From contig DDYT01000039.1 of assembly GCA_002348095.1 (NCBI GenBank), forward strand, positions 1 through 37,947: a stretch of 37,947 nucleotides of DNA, in the 5' to 3' direction. Source of the stretch: Erysipelotrichaceae bacterium UBA2227. GTDB lineage: Bacteria; Bacillota_I; Bacilli_A; Erysipelotrichales; Erysipelotrichaceae. The notes under the pieces were generated by a model. It made no database searches. It had not been told where the DNA came from and saw only the letters and a program-made list of their open reading frames with translations. The position numbers and the translations under genes are program-made. Of this stretch, positions 1-7,855 are shown piece after piece; within the stretch, counting starts at the first letter, position 1, and every line of letters starts with the position of its first letter.

Positions 1-1
1 T

Positions 2-688
2 AATGCAACATCGGTGATCGAGAAAGCGAAGAAAGTCATCGTCATCGATCATCATCGTCGCAGCAGTGATTTCACTTTCAATCCGGTATTGGTGTATATC
101 GAATCTTCGGCATCTTCAGTGAGTGAACTGGTGGCTGAGCTGATTCCTTACCAAATATCCAATGTGGATATTTCGATGGAAGAATCAACGATAATGTTTA
201 CCGGTATGTTGATTGATACCGGAAGATTTAGAAATCGGACAGGTTCGCGGACATTTGAAGCGGCATCCGTATTAAAGAATATGGGTGCTGATACTGTTGA
301 AGCGGACAACTTACTAAAAGATGAGTATGATGAATTTGAGTTGAAAACCAGCATGCTCAAGTGTTCGCAACAGCGTCCCAAAGGCATCGTTATTGCTCCG
401 TACGATGAAAAGAAAATCGTATCACGAAGCATTATGTCTCAAGTAGCCGAGATGTTGCTTTCTGTAAAGAATGTTGAGGCATCCTTTGTTATAGCACGTA
501 TCGACGAACAACAAGTAGCTGTATCCGCCCGTTCTAAAGGGAAAATCAATGTCCAGATCATTATGGAAAAACTCAGCGGTGGCGGTCACTTTTCAGCGGC
601 GGCACTTCAACGAGAGAATACAACCATTGAGCAGATGGTAGCGTTGATCGATCAAAGCATACAAGATTATTTCAAACAGGAGGAATAG
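2..688 (+). CDS. gdpP: Cyclic-di-AMP phosphodiesterase GdpP, C-terminal part (5' end outside window)
   Basis: The reading frame is already open at base 2 (N-A-T-S-V-I-E-K...), so the gene is cut by the window edge; the GTG at 14 is not a credible start. What is visible is the end of the DHH domain with the VIDHHRR motif, followed by a DHHA1 domain ending in GGGHFSAAA. In full-length GdpP these follow two membrane helices, a PAS-like domain and a degenerate GGDEF domain, and the DHH/DHHA1 unit hydrolyses c-di-AMP to pApA. Placement directly before rplI and dnaB is the usual Bacillota arrangement and supports GdpP over NrnA-type DHH nucleases. The final codons contain the CAGGAGGA ribosome binding site for rplI, so translation of the two is probably linked. 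Confidence 0.9.
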   Translation, partial: NATSVIEKAKKVIVIDHHRRSSDFTFNPVLVYIESSASSVSELVAELIPYQISNVDISMEESTIMFTGMLIDTGRFRNRTGSRTFEAASVLKNMGADTVEADNLLKDEYDEFELKTSMLKCSQQRPKGIVIAPYDEKKIVSRSIMSQVAEMLLSVKNVEASFVIARIDEQQVAVSARSKGKINVQIIMEKLSGGGHFSAAALQRENTTIEQMVALIDQSIQDYFKQEE

Positions 689-691
689 TAT

Positions 692-1138
692 ATGAAAGTC
701 ATTTTATTGGCTGATGTGAAAAACGTCGGGAAGAAAGGCGAAGTCGTCGAAGTATCGGACGGCTATGCCCGAAATTATCTTTTCAGAAGCAAACTGGCCT
801 TGGCCGCATCATCGAAGAGCATGGAGGTTCTTGAAGATCAAAAACAGCACGCTCGGGATGAAGAAGCTAAAAATAAGGAAAATGCTTTGAAACTTAAAGA
901 ACAATTGGCGAAAATAACCTTGATTTTTGAGGTAAAGACCGGTGAGAAGGGTAAAGTCTTCGGCTCGGTGTCGACCAAGCAGGTAGCGGAAGAATTAAGC
1001 AAAAAACATAACATTGTTATTGATAAACGCAAGATGAGAACAGAAGCACTGTCAGAACTTGGCGTAAGTAAAGTAATGATCGATTTGCATCGGGATGTTG
1101 AAGGATTTGTTACGGTACATTTAAAAGCTAAGAGCTGA
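692..1138 (+). CDS. rplI: 50S ribosomal protein L9
   Basis: The 148-residue product has the length expected for bL9. It opens with the diagnostic N-terminal domain (MKVILLADVKNVGKKGEVVE, then VSDGYARNYL), followed by a charged connecting helix at about residues 45-75 and the C-terminal domain with GKVFGSVSTKQVAEEL. L9 binds 23S rRNA at the base of the L1 stalk and helps keep the reading frame. The ATG at 692 lies 3 bases after the gdpP stop, with AGGAGG upstream. The TGA stop at 1136-1138 overlaps the GAGGTG ribosome binding site of dnaB, so the genes are tightly coupled. Confidence 0.97.
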   Translation: MKVILLADVKNVGKKGEVVEVSDGYARNYLFRSKLALAASSKSMEVLEDQKQHARDEEAKNKENALKLKEQLAKITLIFEVKTGEKGKVFGSVSTKQVAEELSKKHNIVIDKRKMRTEALSELGVSKVMIDLHRDVEGFVTVHLKAKS

Positions 1139-1148
1139 GGTGAAGATC

Positions 1149-2486
1149 ATGCGGCAATTGCCCCATAGTTTAGAAGCAGAACAAGCATTGCTCGGAGCGA
1201 TGCTTATTTATCCAAATACAATACGAGCAGCCATCGAAATGGGATTGATTCCCGAAGATTTTTTCCTTGAAGCTCATAAGAAAGTCTTTGCAGCTATTAC
1301 TGACATTCACGATATGGGTAAACCCGTCGATGGAACCAGTCTGATTACGCGTCTGAGCGAACGTGGGCAACTGCCTTCAATTGGTGGGGCTGACTATGTT
1401 TTGCAGTTGGCGGATCATTCCGTTTCTTCAGCGAATGTAAAGTATTATGTGGAGATCGTACAAGATCGTGCGTATATGCGTAATCTGATTCTGACAGCTC
1501 AAAAGATTGCCGAGGACGGATTTGTTCATTCAGGGGATTTGGATGATGTCATGGATCAGGCAGAAAAAAGTATCCTGAACGTTACCCGTAACCGTCGTGC
1601 ATCGGATTTCAGAAATGCAAAAGAAGTTGTATCCACGGTTATGGACACGATTACGAAGATGAGTTTTCAAAAGAGCAATATAACCGGCCTAAAGACTTCG
1701 TTTCGAGCGCTGGATAATCTGACCAACGGTTTACAGCGGGGAGATTTGATCATTCTTGCTGCACGGCCTTCTATGGGGAAGACGGCATTTGCTTTGAATC
1801 TGGCTATGCAGGTATCCCGACACAATCAACAGCCGGTCGCACTGTTTTCCTTAGAAATGCCCGCGGAGCAATTGATTACCCGCATGCTCTCTGCTGCCTC
1901 CATGATTCCGATCGGTCAACTGCGGACGGGATATTTGTCCGGTACCGAATGGAACATGCTCAATGAGGCTGCAACAGAAATGAAATCAATGCAGCTGTTT
2001 GTAGATGATACCCCATCGATCCGTGTGTCAGAGGTGTTTTCAAAGTGCAGAAAACTTCGTGCCGAGCATGGATTGGGATTGGTGGTTATTGACTATATTC
2101 AGCTGATCATGGGAAGCGGCAAGAACAACGAAAACCGTCAGCAGGAAGTTTCCGAAATTTCCAGAGGATTAAAAGCACTGGCACGTGAAATGCAGGTACC
2201 TGTGATTGCGCTGTCTCAGTTGTCCCGTCTTGTTGAGCGTCGCGAAGACAAGCGGCCGATGCTATCGGATTTGCGCGAATCCGGTGCACTTGAACAAGAT
2301 GCTGACATTGTTATGTTTTTGTATCGTGATGAGTATTATCAGAAAGAAAAGTCAGATGATAAACAAGTGAAAGCAGAAATCGATATAGCAAAACATCGGA
2401 ACGGACCAACAGGCAAATTTGAGTTAGCATTTGACCTGAAAATAAATGCGTTTTATAATATTGCAAAAGAAGATTCCGTTCAGTAA
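1149..2486 (+). CDS. dnaB: Replicative DNA helicase DnaB/DnaC
   Basis: A 445-residue replicative helicase that unwinds DNA at the fork as a hexamer. The N-terminal domain begins LPHSLEAEQALLGAML (typical DnaB N-terminus, residues 4-20), and a RecA-like domain carries Walker A ARPSMGKTAFALN near residue 205. FSLEMPAEQL, VVIDYIQLI (Walker B) and LSQLSRLVERREDKRP further on are all classical DnaB motifs. The GTG at 1140 would extend the protein by three residues. ATG 1149 is preferred because GAGGTG lies 6 bases before it and that start matches other DnaB N-termini. Called dnaC in Bacillus and dnaB elsewhere. The rplI-dnaB order is widely conserved in Bacillota. Confidence 0.96.
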   Translation: MRQLPHSLEAEQALLGAMLIYPNTIRAAIEMGLIPEDFFLEAHKKVFAAITDIHDMGKPVDGTSLITRLSERGQLPSIGGADYVLQLADHSVSSANVKYYVEIVQDRAYMRNLILTAQKIAEDGFVHSGDLDDVMDQAEKSILNVTRNRRASDFRNAKEVVSTVMDTITKMSFQKSNITGLKTSFRALDNLTNGLQRGDLIILAARPSMGKTAFALNLAMQVSRHNQQPVALFSLEMPAEQLITRMLSAASMIPIGQLRTGYLSGTEWNMLNEAATEMKSMQLFVDDTPSIRVSEVFSKCRKLRAEHGLGLVVIDYIQLIMGSGKNNENRQQEVSEISRGLKALAREMQVPVIALSQLSRLVERREDKRPMLSDLRESGALEQDADIVMFLYRDEYYQKEKSDDKQVKAEIDIAKHRNGPTGKFELAFDLKINAFYNIAKEDSVQ

Positions 2487-2495
2487 GGAGTTGCC

Positions 2496-3989
2496 ATGAA
2501 AAAGTTTATACCGATCGTTATCGCTGTTTTGGCCAGTTTAGTGATTACACTGATTACATCAGGAGCTAATATCGGCCAAAATCCGCAACAAATACAAGCA
2601 CAAACCGAGTTGGATGGTGCGATTTTCAAACAGGAGATCGTTCGGGTAATCAGTCAACCGCAGATGGTGACAAAAATCTATGAGGGCGGTCGGTTGATCG
2701 GTGTTTTAAGTGATCCGGAAATCATAGAAAAGACCCTAGCTCAAACCTATCAAGAGCAGTATGCAGCTGATTTTCCGGATGCAACCATTGGGCTTGGTGA
2801 AGATGTTTATACAAGCATTGAATTCAGTTACTTTGAATACAGCAATGCAGATGATTTGATTGTGGAATATTTGCAGCTGAACGATTTATTCTCAATTGAA
2901 GCATTCAAAATTCAATTCTCTAACGGAGCTGTCATTTACGTCAAAGACCTCGGGGAGTTTGAGCAGGCAAAAGAGAAGTATCTTCTTAACTTTATCGGCA
3001 AATCTGCATATGAGGATATAAAAAATAAACGTGAAATTCCTCAGCTGACAAATTACGGTACCAGAGATATCGGGATCAATATATTAGAAACCACATCAAT
3101 AACCAAGGGGTTGGCATCACGTTCAAAAATATTGAAGAATCAAAATGAAATCGTATATTTTCTGAGTTACGGATATGATACAGAGATCAAGACATATAAG
3201 GTCGTTCCTTTTGACACGGTCGAAGGTGTTGCATACAAAACAGGTTTATCTGCACAACAATTGATTACGATCAACAATCAGAAGCTAAAAACGGTTGATC
3301 AGTTATTGGAGCCGGGAATGGAACTGAATGTTTCATATTTCAATTCGCCCATCAGCGTCGTGGTCGTTCGTGAGCGTTTGGCTAAGGAAGTCGTATATCC
3401 GCCGAAAACAAAGTATGTCGCGGATCCTTCCATTCGAGAGGGATTATCAAAAATTGTCACTCGTGAAGTCGACGGGTCAAAAAATGTATTATATAAGGAA
3501 ACATTTGTTAATGGGATTTTAATAAAAGGCGAAGTTATGTCTGAGTCAGTCATGAAACAGCCGATACAGGAAGTCATTGCTTATGGCACGAAAGTCATTC
3601 CGGGAATCGGAAGCGGAAAATTCCGCTGGCCGGTAAATAATCCGCATGTTTCATGTGGCTGGTATTGCTATGCAGGACACAGAGCGATCGATATACAGAA
3701 CCGATATGACCGTTACGGTACGATTTACGCAGCTGACAGAGGTGTTGTGACACGGCGTGCATACAGTTCGATCGGCGGGTATTATGTGATCATCGATCAC
3801 AATAACGGATATAAAACATATTACGGACATATGGCATCTCCGGGTTACTTCCCTGAAGGTGTTGCTGTTGAAAAAGGGGAAGCTATCGGGCGGATCGGTA
3901 TGACCGGTCGGACCACCGGACCTCATACCCACTTCCAGGTTTGGCAAAACGGAACATTAATCAATCCTTGTCGCGTATTGGGATGTTAA
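2496..3989 (+). CDS. Membrane-anchored M23 metallopeptidase with LysM-like and G5 domains
   Basis: A 497-residue exported peptidoglycan peptidase. Residues 1-27 form an N-terminal signal or anchor (MKKFIPIVIAVLASLVITLI). A LysM-like stretch (YKVVPFDTVEGVAYKTGLS...INNQ) lies near residues 235-280, followed by a G5 domain (about 300-370, ending in VMKQPIQEVIAYGTK). A C-terminal M23 domain contains GHRAIDIQ and GPHTHFQVW, which supply the zinc-binding His/Asp and HxH residues. Such proteins trim or remodel peptide cross-bridges at the cell surface. ATG 2496 has AAGGAG upstream and follows the dnaB stop by 9 bases, so it belongs to the same operon. Its presence shows that the organism makes a peptidoglycan wall. 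Confidence 0.9.
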   Translation: MKKFIPIVIAVLASLVITLITSGANIGQNPQQIQAQTELDGAIFKQEIVRVISQPQMVTKIYEGGRLIGVLSDPEIIEKTLAQTYQEQYAADFPDATIGLGEDVYTSIEFSYFEYSNADDLIVEYLQLNDLFSIEAFKIQFSNGAVIYVKDLGEFEQAKEKYLLNFIGKSAYEDIKNKREIPQLTNYGTRDIGINILETTSITKGLASRSKILKNQNEIVYFLSYGYDTEIKTYKVVPFDTVEGVAYKTGLSAQQLITINNQKLKTVDQLLEPGMELNVSYFNSPISVVVVRERLAKEVVYPPKTKYVADPSIREGLSKIVTREVDGSKNVLYKETFVNGILIKGEVMSESVMKQPIQEVIAYGTKVIPGIGSGKFRWPVNNPHVSCGWYCYAGHRAIDIQNRYDRYGTIYAADRGVVTRRAYSSIGGYYVIIDHNNGYKTYYGHMASPGYFPEGVAVEKGEAIGRIGMTGRTTGPHTHFQVWQNGTLINPCRVLGC

Positions 3990-3993
3990 TCTT

Positions 3994-4734
3994 ATGAAAT
4001 ATTATTCGCTTGCCAGCGGTTCTAAAGGAAATTGTTTTGTAGTGCAGACAAGTCAATCAATTGTTGTTATCGATTGCGGATCGACAAAAAAGCATTTGAT
4101 TAACAGTTTTTCGAAGATTGATATAAACTATACACAAGTTGATGCCTTGTTAATAACACATGGACATACAGATCATGTCAGTCAAGTGAAAATGTTTGCA
4201 GATGTTCTGATATTTTCACCAATCCCCATCAATAACGGTCAGGGCTATCAACAGGTAGTCCCTTTTATGTCCTTTCATGTTAATGAGTTGACCATTACTC
4301 CGATTCCATTGTCTCATGACAGTGAAATCACGGTCGGCTACATCATTGAGGATGCATACGAGAAACTGATATATATCACAGATACGGGTTATATCAAGAA
4401 TGCATTGATTCCCCTGTTGAAAGATGCCCAATATATCATTCTTGAAAGCAACCATGATCCGGAAATGCTGATGAACTCACGGCGTCCTCACGGGATCAAA
4501 ACTCGGATACTTTCGGATAACGGACATCTGAGCAATGATTCGTGTGCAGATGTATTAGGAAAAATTGTGTCCGTTCACACGAAAGAAATTGTCCTTGCAC
4601 ATTTGAGTGAGGAAGCAAATTCGTATATCTTGGCCTATCAGGCATCGTTTGATAAGTTAAAATCGTTGGGCTATCTGCCATTGATCAAAATTGCAGGGCA
4701 GTTTGAAATAGTTACAGGAGGTTTATTACCATGA
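3994..4734 (+). CDS. walJ: Metallo-beta-lactamase fold exonuclease WalJ/YycJ
   Basis: A 246-residue MBL-fold protein starting MKYYSLASGSKGNCF, the diagnostic start of the YycJ/WalJ family. The metal-binding motif is HGHTDH (residues 56-61 region), with later ligands in YITDTG and the family end motif LAHLSEEAN. WalJ is described as a DNA exonuclease/phosphodiesterase linked to DNA repair and division timing, and it normally sits beside htrA and rlmH in Bacillota. No walRK genes precede it here; dnaB and the M23 gene do. The start is 4 bases after the preceding stop with a weak ribosome binding site, suggesting translational coupling. Its stop overlaps the htrA start as ATGA. Confidence 0.9.
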   Translation: MKYYSLASGSKGNCFVVQTSQSIVVIDCGSTKKHLINSFSKIDINYTQVDALLITHGHTDHVSQVKMFADVLIFSPIPINNGQGYQQVVPFMSFHVNELTITPIPLSHDSEITVGYIIEDAYEKLIYITDTGYIKNALIPLLKDAQYIILESNHDPEMLMNSRRPHGIKTRILSDNGHLSNDSCADVLGKIVSVHTKEIVLAHLSEEANSYILAYQASFDKLKSLGYLPLIKIAGQFEIVTGGLLP

Positions 4735-5816
4735 AACGTTTCCTATCACTAATGATTGTGGTTTTGTTAGGGTTTAATATTTTTCTTGCGCTTGAAGTCG
4801 GACAGCTCAATGAGAAGGTCAAAGATCTCTCCGGTTCTCAATCGACACACATTGTCGAAACCAAAGTCACGCAGTTTACGACCAATGTTACAGAAGTTGT
4901 GGATAAATCCCTCGAGAAGGTCGTTGGTATTCATTCGTATCGATTCAATAATCTGTATAGTACCGGAAGTGGAGCGGTGTATAAAGTTAACGGAAACGAA
5001 GTTCTGATTGTTACCAACAATCATGTTATAAGCAATGCGGATCGGGTGGATGTTTCCTTTGCCAACGGAGTCGAAGTCACAGGTCAAGTCATGGGATCCG
5101 ATTTATTTACGGATTTGGCTCTGATCAAAGTGACTGTTGATTTTGAGGTCATACCTTTTAGAGCCGGGGACTCGGCCCTTTCAAAAGTTGGTGAATGGGT
5201 TTTGGCTATCGGAAGTCCGCTGGGTAATGAATTTGCCGGATCAGTAACCATGGGAATCCTTTCGGGGAAAGACCGGGTAGTGCCGGTTGACTTGGATAAT
5301 GACGGAAGATCAGACTGGGATATGATTGTTTTGCAGACCGATGCAGCCATCAATCCGGGGAACAGCGGAGGACCGTTGATTAATCTGGCCGGGGAACTGA
5401 TTGGGATCAACTCGATGAAAATTGCCATGGAGTCGGTTGAAGGAATGGGATTTGCAATCCCGATCAATGAAGTCGTGCCGATCATGGAACAGCTGGAAAC
5501 GAACGGACGCGTTATTCGCCCTGTTTTAGGCGTATCCGCTGTGGGCATCAGTGACATGTCAATCTATCAGAAAAACTCCTTTGGTATTCAGTTAAATCAG
5601 ACCAATGGTATCTATATTACTTCGGTCGTTGCCGGAAGTCCTGCCCAAGTAGCCGGTATTCAACAAGGGGATATTTTGATTCGTTTCGACGGAGCGGATA
5701 TTACCAGTTTTAAACAATTCAGAAAATTGCTTTATGGAAAGAAAATTAATGATTTGGTCGATATCGTTTTAACCCGTCAATCCGAAACGATTACAGTTCG
5801 GGTGCGGTTGCAATGA
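4731..5816 (+). CDS. htrA: HtrA/DegP-type membrane-anchored serine protease with PDZ domain
   Basis: A 361-residue trypsin-like quality-control protease. Residues 1-22 are a single membrane anchor, so the protease faces outward. The triad is visible as His98 (IVTNNHVIS), Asp128 (LFTDLALIKV) and Ser212 (NPGNSGGPL). A PDZ domain occupies about residues 265-355 (GIYITSVVAGSPAQVAGIQQGDILIRF). HtrA degrades misfolded exported proteins. The start overlaps the walJ stop (ATGA) and has a strong AGGAGG site. The gene in turn overlaps rlmH by ATGA, matching the conserved walJ-htrA-rlmH order of Bacillota. Confidence 0.95.
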   Translation: MKRFLSLMIVVLLGFNIFLALEVGQLNEKVKDLSGSQSTHIVETKVTQFTTNVTEVVDKSLEKVVGIHSYRFNNLYSTGSGAVYKVNGNEVLIVTNNHVISNADRVDVSFANGVEVTGQVMGSDLFTDLALIKVTVDFEVIPFRAGDSALSKVGEWVLAIGSPLGNEFAGSVTMGILSGKDRVVPVDLDNDGRSDWDMIVLQTDAAINPGNSGGPLINLAGELIGINSMKIAMESVEGMGFAIPINEVVPIMEQLETNGRVIRPVLGVSAVGISDMSIYQKNSFGIQLNQTNGIYITSVVAGSPAQVAGIQQGDILIRFDGADITSFKQFRKLLYGKKINDLVDIVLTRQSETITVRVRLQ

Positions 5817-6289
5817 TTCGGATTGTAGCTGTCGGTAAAATCAAAGAGAAATCAAATAAAGAGCTGATCAATGAGTACGTCAAAAGACTTACCTCTTATG
5901 TCAAGATTGAGATTATCGAAGTTGATGAAGCATTATTATCAAAAAATGCTTCGGAAGCTGACATCGAGAGTTTGAAGGCTAAGGAAGCGGAGCGGATCTT
6001 GGCACAGGTAAGTTCAAACCAGTATGTGGTTTTACTGGATCTCAAAGGACGGAATTTAAGTTCCGTAGCATTCAGTGATCATCTGTTCAAACAGTACGTT
6101 TATGGTAAAAGCGATATTACATTTATCATCGGCGGTTCTCACGGAGTATCGCAGGCAGTGATCGACCGAGCGGACTTTATGCTCAAGTTATCGGAAATGA
6201 CATTCCCTCATCAATTGGCTCGGCTGATTTTGATTGAACAAATATACCGGGCGTATAAAATCCATCACAATGAACCTTATCATAAGTAA
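5813..6289 (+). CDS. rlmH: 23S rRNA (pseudouridine-1915 N3)-methyltransferase RlmH
   Basis: A 158-residue SPOUT methyltransferase that methylates pseudouridine 1915 in helix 69 of 23S rRNA. Diagnostic features are the start MIRIVAVGKIKEK, the SAM-binding trefoil segment FIIGGSHGVS, and the conserved C-terminus LARLILIEQIYRAYKI followed by HHNEPYHK. Length and ends match the family exactly. The ATG overlaps the htrA stop (ATGA) without a strong ribosome binding site, so it is probably translated by coupling. It is the last gene of the operon and a terminator follows. Confidence 0.97.
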   Translation: MIRIVAVGKIKEKSNKELINEYVKRLTSYVKIEIIEVDEALLSKNASEADIESLKAKEAERILAQVSSNQYVVLLDLKGRNLSSVAFSDHLFKQYVYGKSDITFIIGGSHGVSQAVIDRADFMLKLSEMTFPHQLARLILIEQIYRAYKIHHNEPYHK

Positions 6290-6292
6290 CCG

Positions 6293-6312
6293 AGGAAGCA
6301 CAGCTTCCTTTT
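6293..6312 (+). terminator. Intrinsic terminator after rlmH
   Basis: A 7-bp perfect stem AGGAAGC / GCTTCCT with a three-base ACA loop is followed by TTTATT. It ends the gdpP-rlmH transcription unit. Confidence 0.8.
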
Positions 6313-6313
6313 A

Positions 6314-6342
6314 TTGACTCAATGCTTTTTCGGGGGTATGCT
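6314..6342 (+). promoter_or_regulatory. Sigma-A type promoter for the fpg-like gene
   Basis: TTGACT (6314-6319), a 17-base spacer and TATGCT (6337-6342) lie directly after the rlmH terminator and just before the GAGGTG site of the next gene. Spacing and both hexamers fit a housekeeping promoter; the leader would be short. Confidence 0.6.
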
Positions 6343-6359
6343 TGAATTGAGGTGAGATT

Positions 6360-7181
6360 ATGATTGAGTTGCCTGAAGCCGTCGTATTATCAAATCAATG
6401 CAACTATTGGTTGAAGGGGAGAAAAGTTGATTTTGTTGTTGTCAACTCAAAACCGCACAAGTTTGCATGGTACATCGATGAGGGCAGACACTATCAGAAG
6501 CTGCTTGAGGGGAAATCATTTTCGTACAGCACCAATATTGCCGGATACTTGTGCCTGTATTTTGAAGATGTACAAGCCATTTTTCATGATGGTGTTAATC
6601 TGCGGTTTATTGAAACAGAAGCGGTTCATCACAATCATCAGTTATTGATACGATTTACCGATCACAGCCAATTGATTGCTACCGTAGCTATGTACGGAGG
6701 ACTGTATGTTACCGAAAAAGGAGTTATACCTACACCTTATATGAACATGTCCATTGAAAACATGAATTGTCTGAACCCGGATTTTACATACTCATATTTC
6801 ATATCAAAAGCATCAGACAATATGTCGATCAAGGCATTCTTAGCAACACAGCAGCGATTTCCCGGTATAGGCAACGGTGTTATCCAGGACGTATGTTTTT
6901 ACGCCGGATTACATCCGAAAACAAAGATCAAAGATTGTTCGGAATCCGAACTGCGACATCTTTATGAGAAACTCGTGTCGACAGTAAGAGAAATGATTGC
7001 GTTGGGTGGTAGGGATAATGAAAAGGATTTGATGGATCATCCGGGCGAATATAAAGTTCTGATGTCCAACGCACAACTTAAAAACCCGTGCACGAAGTGC
7101 TCGGGTTCGATCTTAAAAGAGAATTATATGGGTGGAAGCATTTACTTCTGCCCGAGGTGTCAACCGATGAAAAAAGCCTGA
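6360..7181 (+). CDS. Fpg/Nei-family protein lacking the catalytic N-terminal proline
   Basis: A 273-residue relative of formamidopyrimidine-DNA glycosylase. It has the N-terminal beta domain, the helix-two-turn-helix with PGIGNGVIQD (168-177) and a four-cysteine zinc finger (Cys244, Cys247, Cys264, Cys267). Active Fpg starts M-P-E-L-P-E, and Pro1 is the Schiff-base nucleophile. This protein starts MIELPEA, so proline is replaced by isoleucine while the following glutamate is kept. The zinc-finger arginine usually found as GR before the third cysteine is also absent (MGGSIYFC). It may bind DNA or act differently, and base-excision activity is doubtful. The start is ATG 6360 with GAGGTG upstream. 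The stop lies inside the shared palindromic terminator. Confidence 0.85.
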   Translation: MIELPEAVVLSNQCNYWLKGRKVDFVVVNSKPHKFAWYIDEGRHYQKLLEGKSFSYSTNIAGYLCLYFEDVQAIFHDGVNLRFIETEAVHHNHQLLIRFTDHSQLIATVAMYGGLYVTEKGVIPTPYMNMSIENMNCLNPDFTYSYFISKASDNMSIKAFLATQQRFPGIGNGVIQDVCFYAGLHPKTKIKDCSESELRHLYEKLVSTVREMIALGGRDNEKDLMDHPGEYKVLMSNAQLKNPCTKCSGSILKENYMGGSIYFCPRCQPMKKA

Positions 7182-7193
7182 TCAGGCTTTTTT
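7170..7193. terminator. Bidirectional palindromic terminator containing both stop codons
   Basis: This is a perfect 24-base palindrome with a run of six A at the left, GCCTGATCAGGC in the middle and six T at the right. It works as a terminator in either direction. The stop of the fpg-like gene (7179-7181) and the stop of the minus-strand gene (7182-7184) touch at its centre, so the hairpin is part of both coding regions. Confidence 0.85.
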
Positions 7194-7568
7194 GACTTTC
7201 TTTATAATGAGAAGTATAATCTCAACAATCACTGCCGATGCCAATCCAATGCCTAGAATAAACATCATTTGAATAAGTCCGATCAGATCGCCCCATCCGG
7301 TCATCCCCTCATTGAACGCCCAAAACATCGAACCAAAACCCAGGACATATCCCAAAGAGAAAATGACGAACCCGATGGATAGATTGAAGAAAACAAAACA
7401 AGCCGCAATGATACCGACAAGAAACGAGAATATCGCAAAGGCCAAATAGTTCGTCAATACAAGCGGATTCCCTAAAATCAAAGCCACGCCAATATAAAAA
7501 AGAGCAAACGTTAATACGAAGAATACTGCCCCCACAGGTAATGCAAATTTTTTCTTGATTTGAAACAT
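7182..7568 (-). CDS. Small multi-pass membrane protein of unknown function
   Basis: A 128-residue hydrophobic protein that I do not recognise. Four membrane segments are visible (about residues 12-32, 37-62, 66-84 and 99-121), with a Lys-rich N-terminus (MFQIKKKF) and C-terminus (IIKKVKKA). The start at 7568 is supported by AAAGGAGA upstream on the minus strand and by a good promoter. It is monocistronic, divergent from murT, and shares its terminator with the fpg-like gene. No catalytic motif is visible, and nothing in the sequence assigns a function. Confidence 0.7.
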   Translation of the reverse strand: MFQIKKKFALPVGAVFFVLTFALFYIGVALILGNPLVLTNYLAFAIFSFLVGIIAACFVFFNLSIGFVIFSLGYVLGFGSMFWAFNEGMTGWGDLIGLIQMMFILGIGLASAVIVEIILLIIKKVKKA

Positions 7569-7587
7569 AACACTTCTCCTTTGCTAT

Positions 7588-7616
7588 ATTTTATTTTAAA
7601 CAGTAACGAATTTCAA
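7588..7616 (-). promoter_or_regulatory. Promoter of the small membrane protein gene
   Basis: On the minus strand, TTGAAA (7616-7611), a 17-base spacer and TAAAAT (7593-7588) precede the AAAGGAGA ribosome binding site. Hexamers and spacing fit a sigma-A promoter. Confidence 0.6.
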
Positions 7617-7751
7617 TACAATTAGCATTTCTTGTGAAAAAACCAAGTTTTCAGTTAGAAAAGAACGGATTTGTCAGAGAACACATTTGAGTATTCGTGT
7701 CATGAAAAGCGTAGATTGAGTCAGGCATATCTACAGTTTGCATCTCCGTTG

Positions 7752-7760
7752 TGGTAAAAT
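7752..7760 (+). promoter_or_regulatory. Extended -10 promoter candidate upstream of murT, inside a dyad
   Basis: TGGTAAAAT fits the extended -10 form TGnTATAAT, and no clear -35 is seen. It overlaps the left arm of an 8-bp inverted repeat TTGTGGTA (7749-7756) / TACCACAA (7778-7785). Those arms could bind a regulator or form a hairpin at the start of the murT leader. Confidence 0.4.
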
Positions 7761-7782
7761 AATTGTGTTACAAAAAATACCA

Positions 7783-7800
7783 CAAAGCTTGATAAAACCA
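7783..7800 (+). repeat. Copy 1 of an 18-base element shared with the malE upstream region
   Basis: CAAAGCTTGATAAAACCA matches CAAAGCTCAATAAAACCA at 23956-23973 in 16 of 18 positions, and similarity continues into a T/A-rich tail. A related core AAAACCAAGTTTT occurs at 7639-7651 and 7794-7806. The function is unknown. Confidence 0.4.
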
Positions 7801-7855
7801 AGTTTTAAAACATTTTGTGCAGATCGAATCATTTCTTAAGAAAGAAGGTTGAAGT

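Noticed and set aside
5084..5557. Long open frame on the minus strand opposite htrA
   Set aside because: It lies entirely inside a well-conserved gene, has no ribosome binding site and is rich in Ser/Pro/Thr as expected for a shadow frame.
7749..7785. Riboswitch in the murT leader
   Set aside because: The inverted repeat overlaps the -10 itself, and no conserved aptamer core or terminator alternative is visible.
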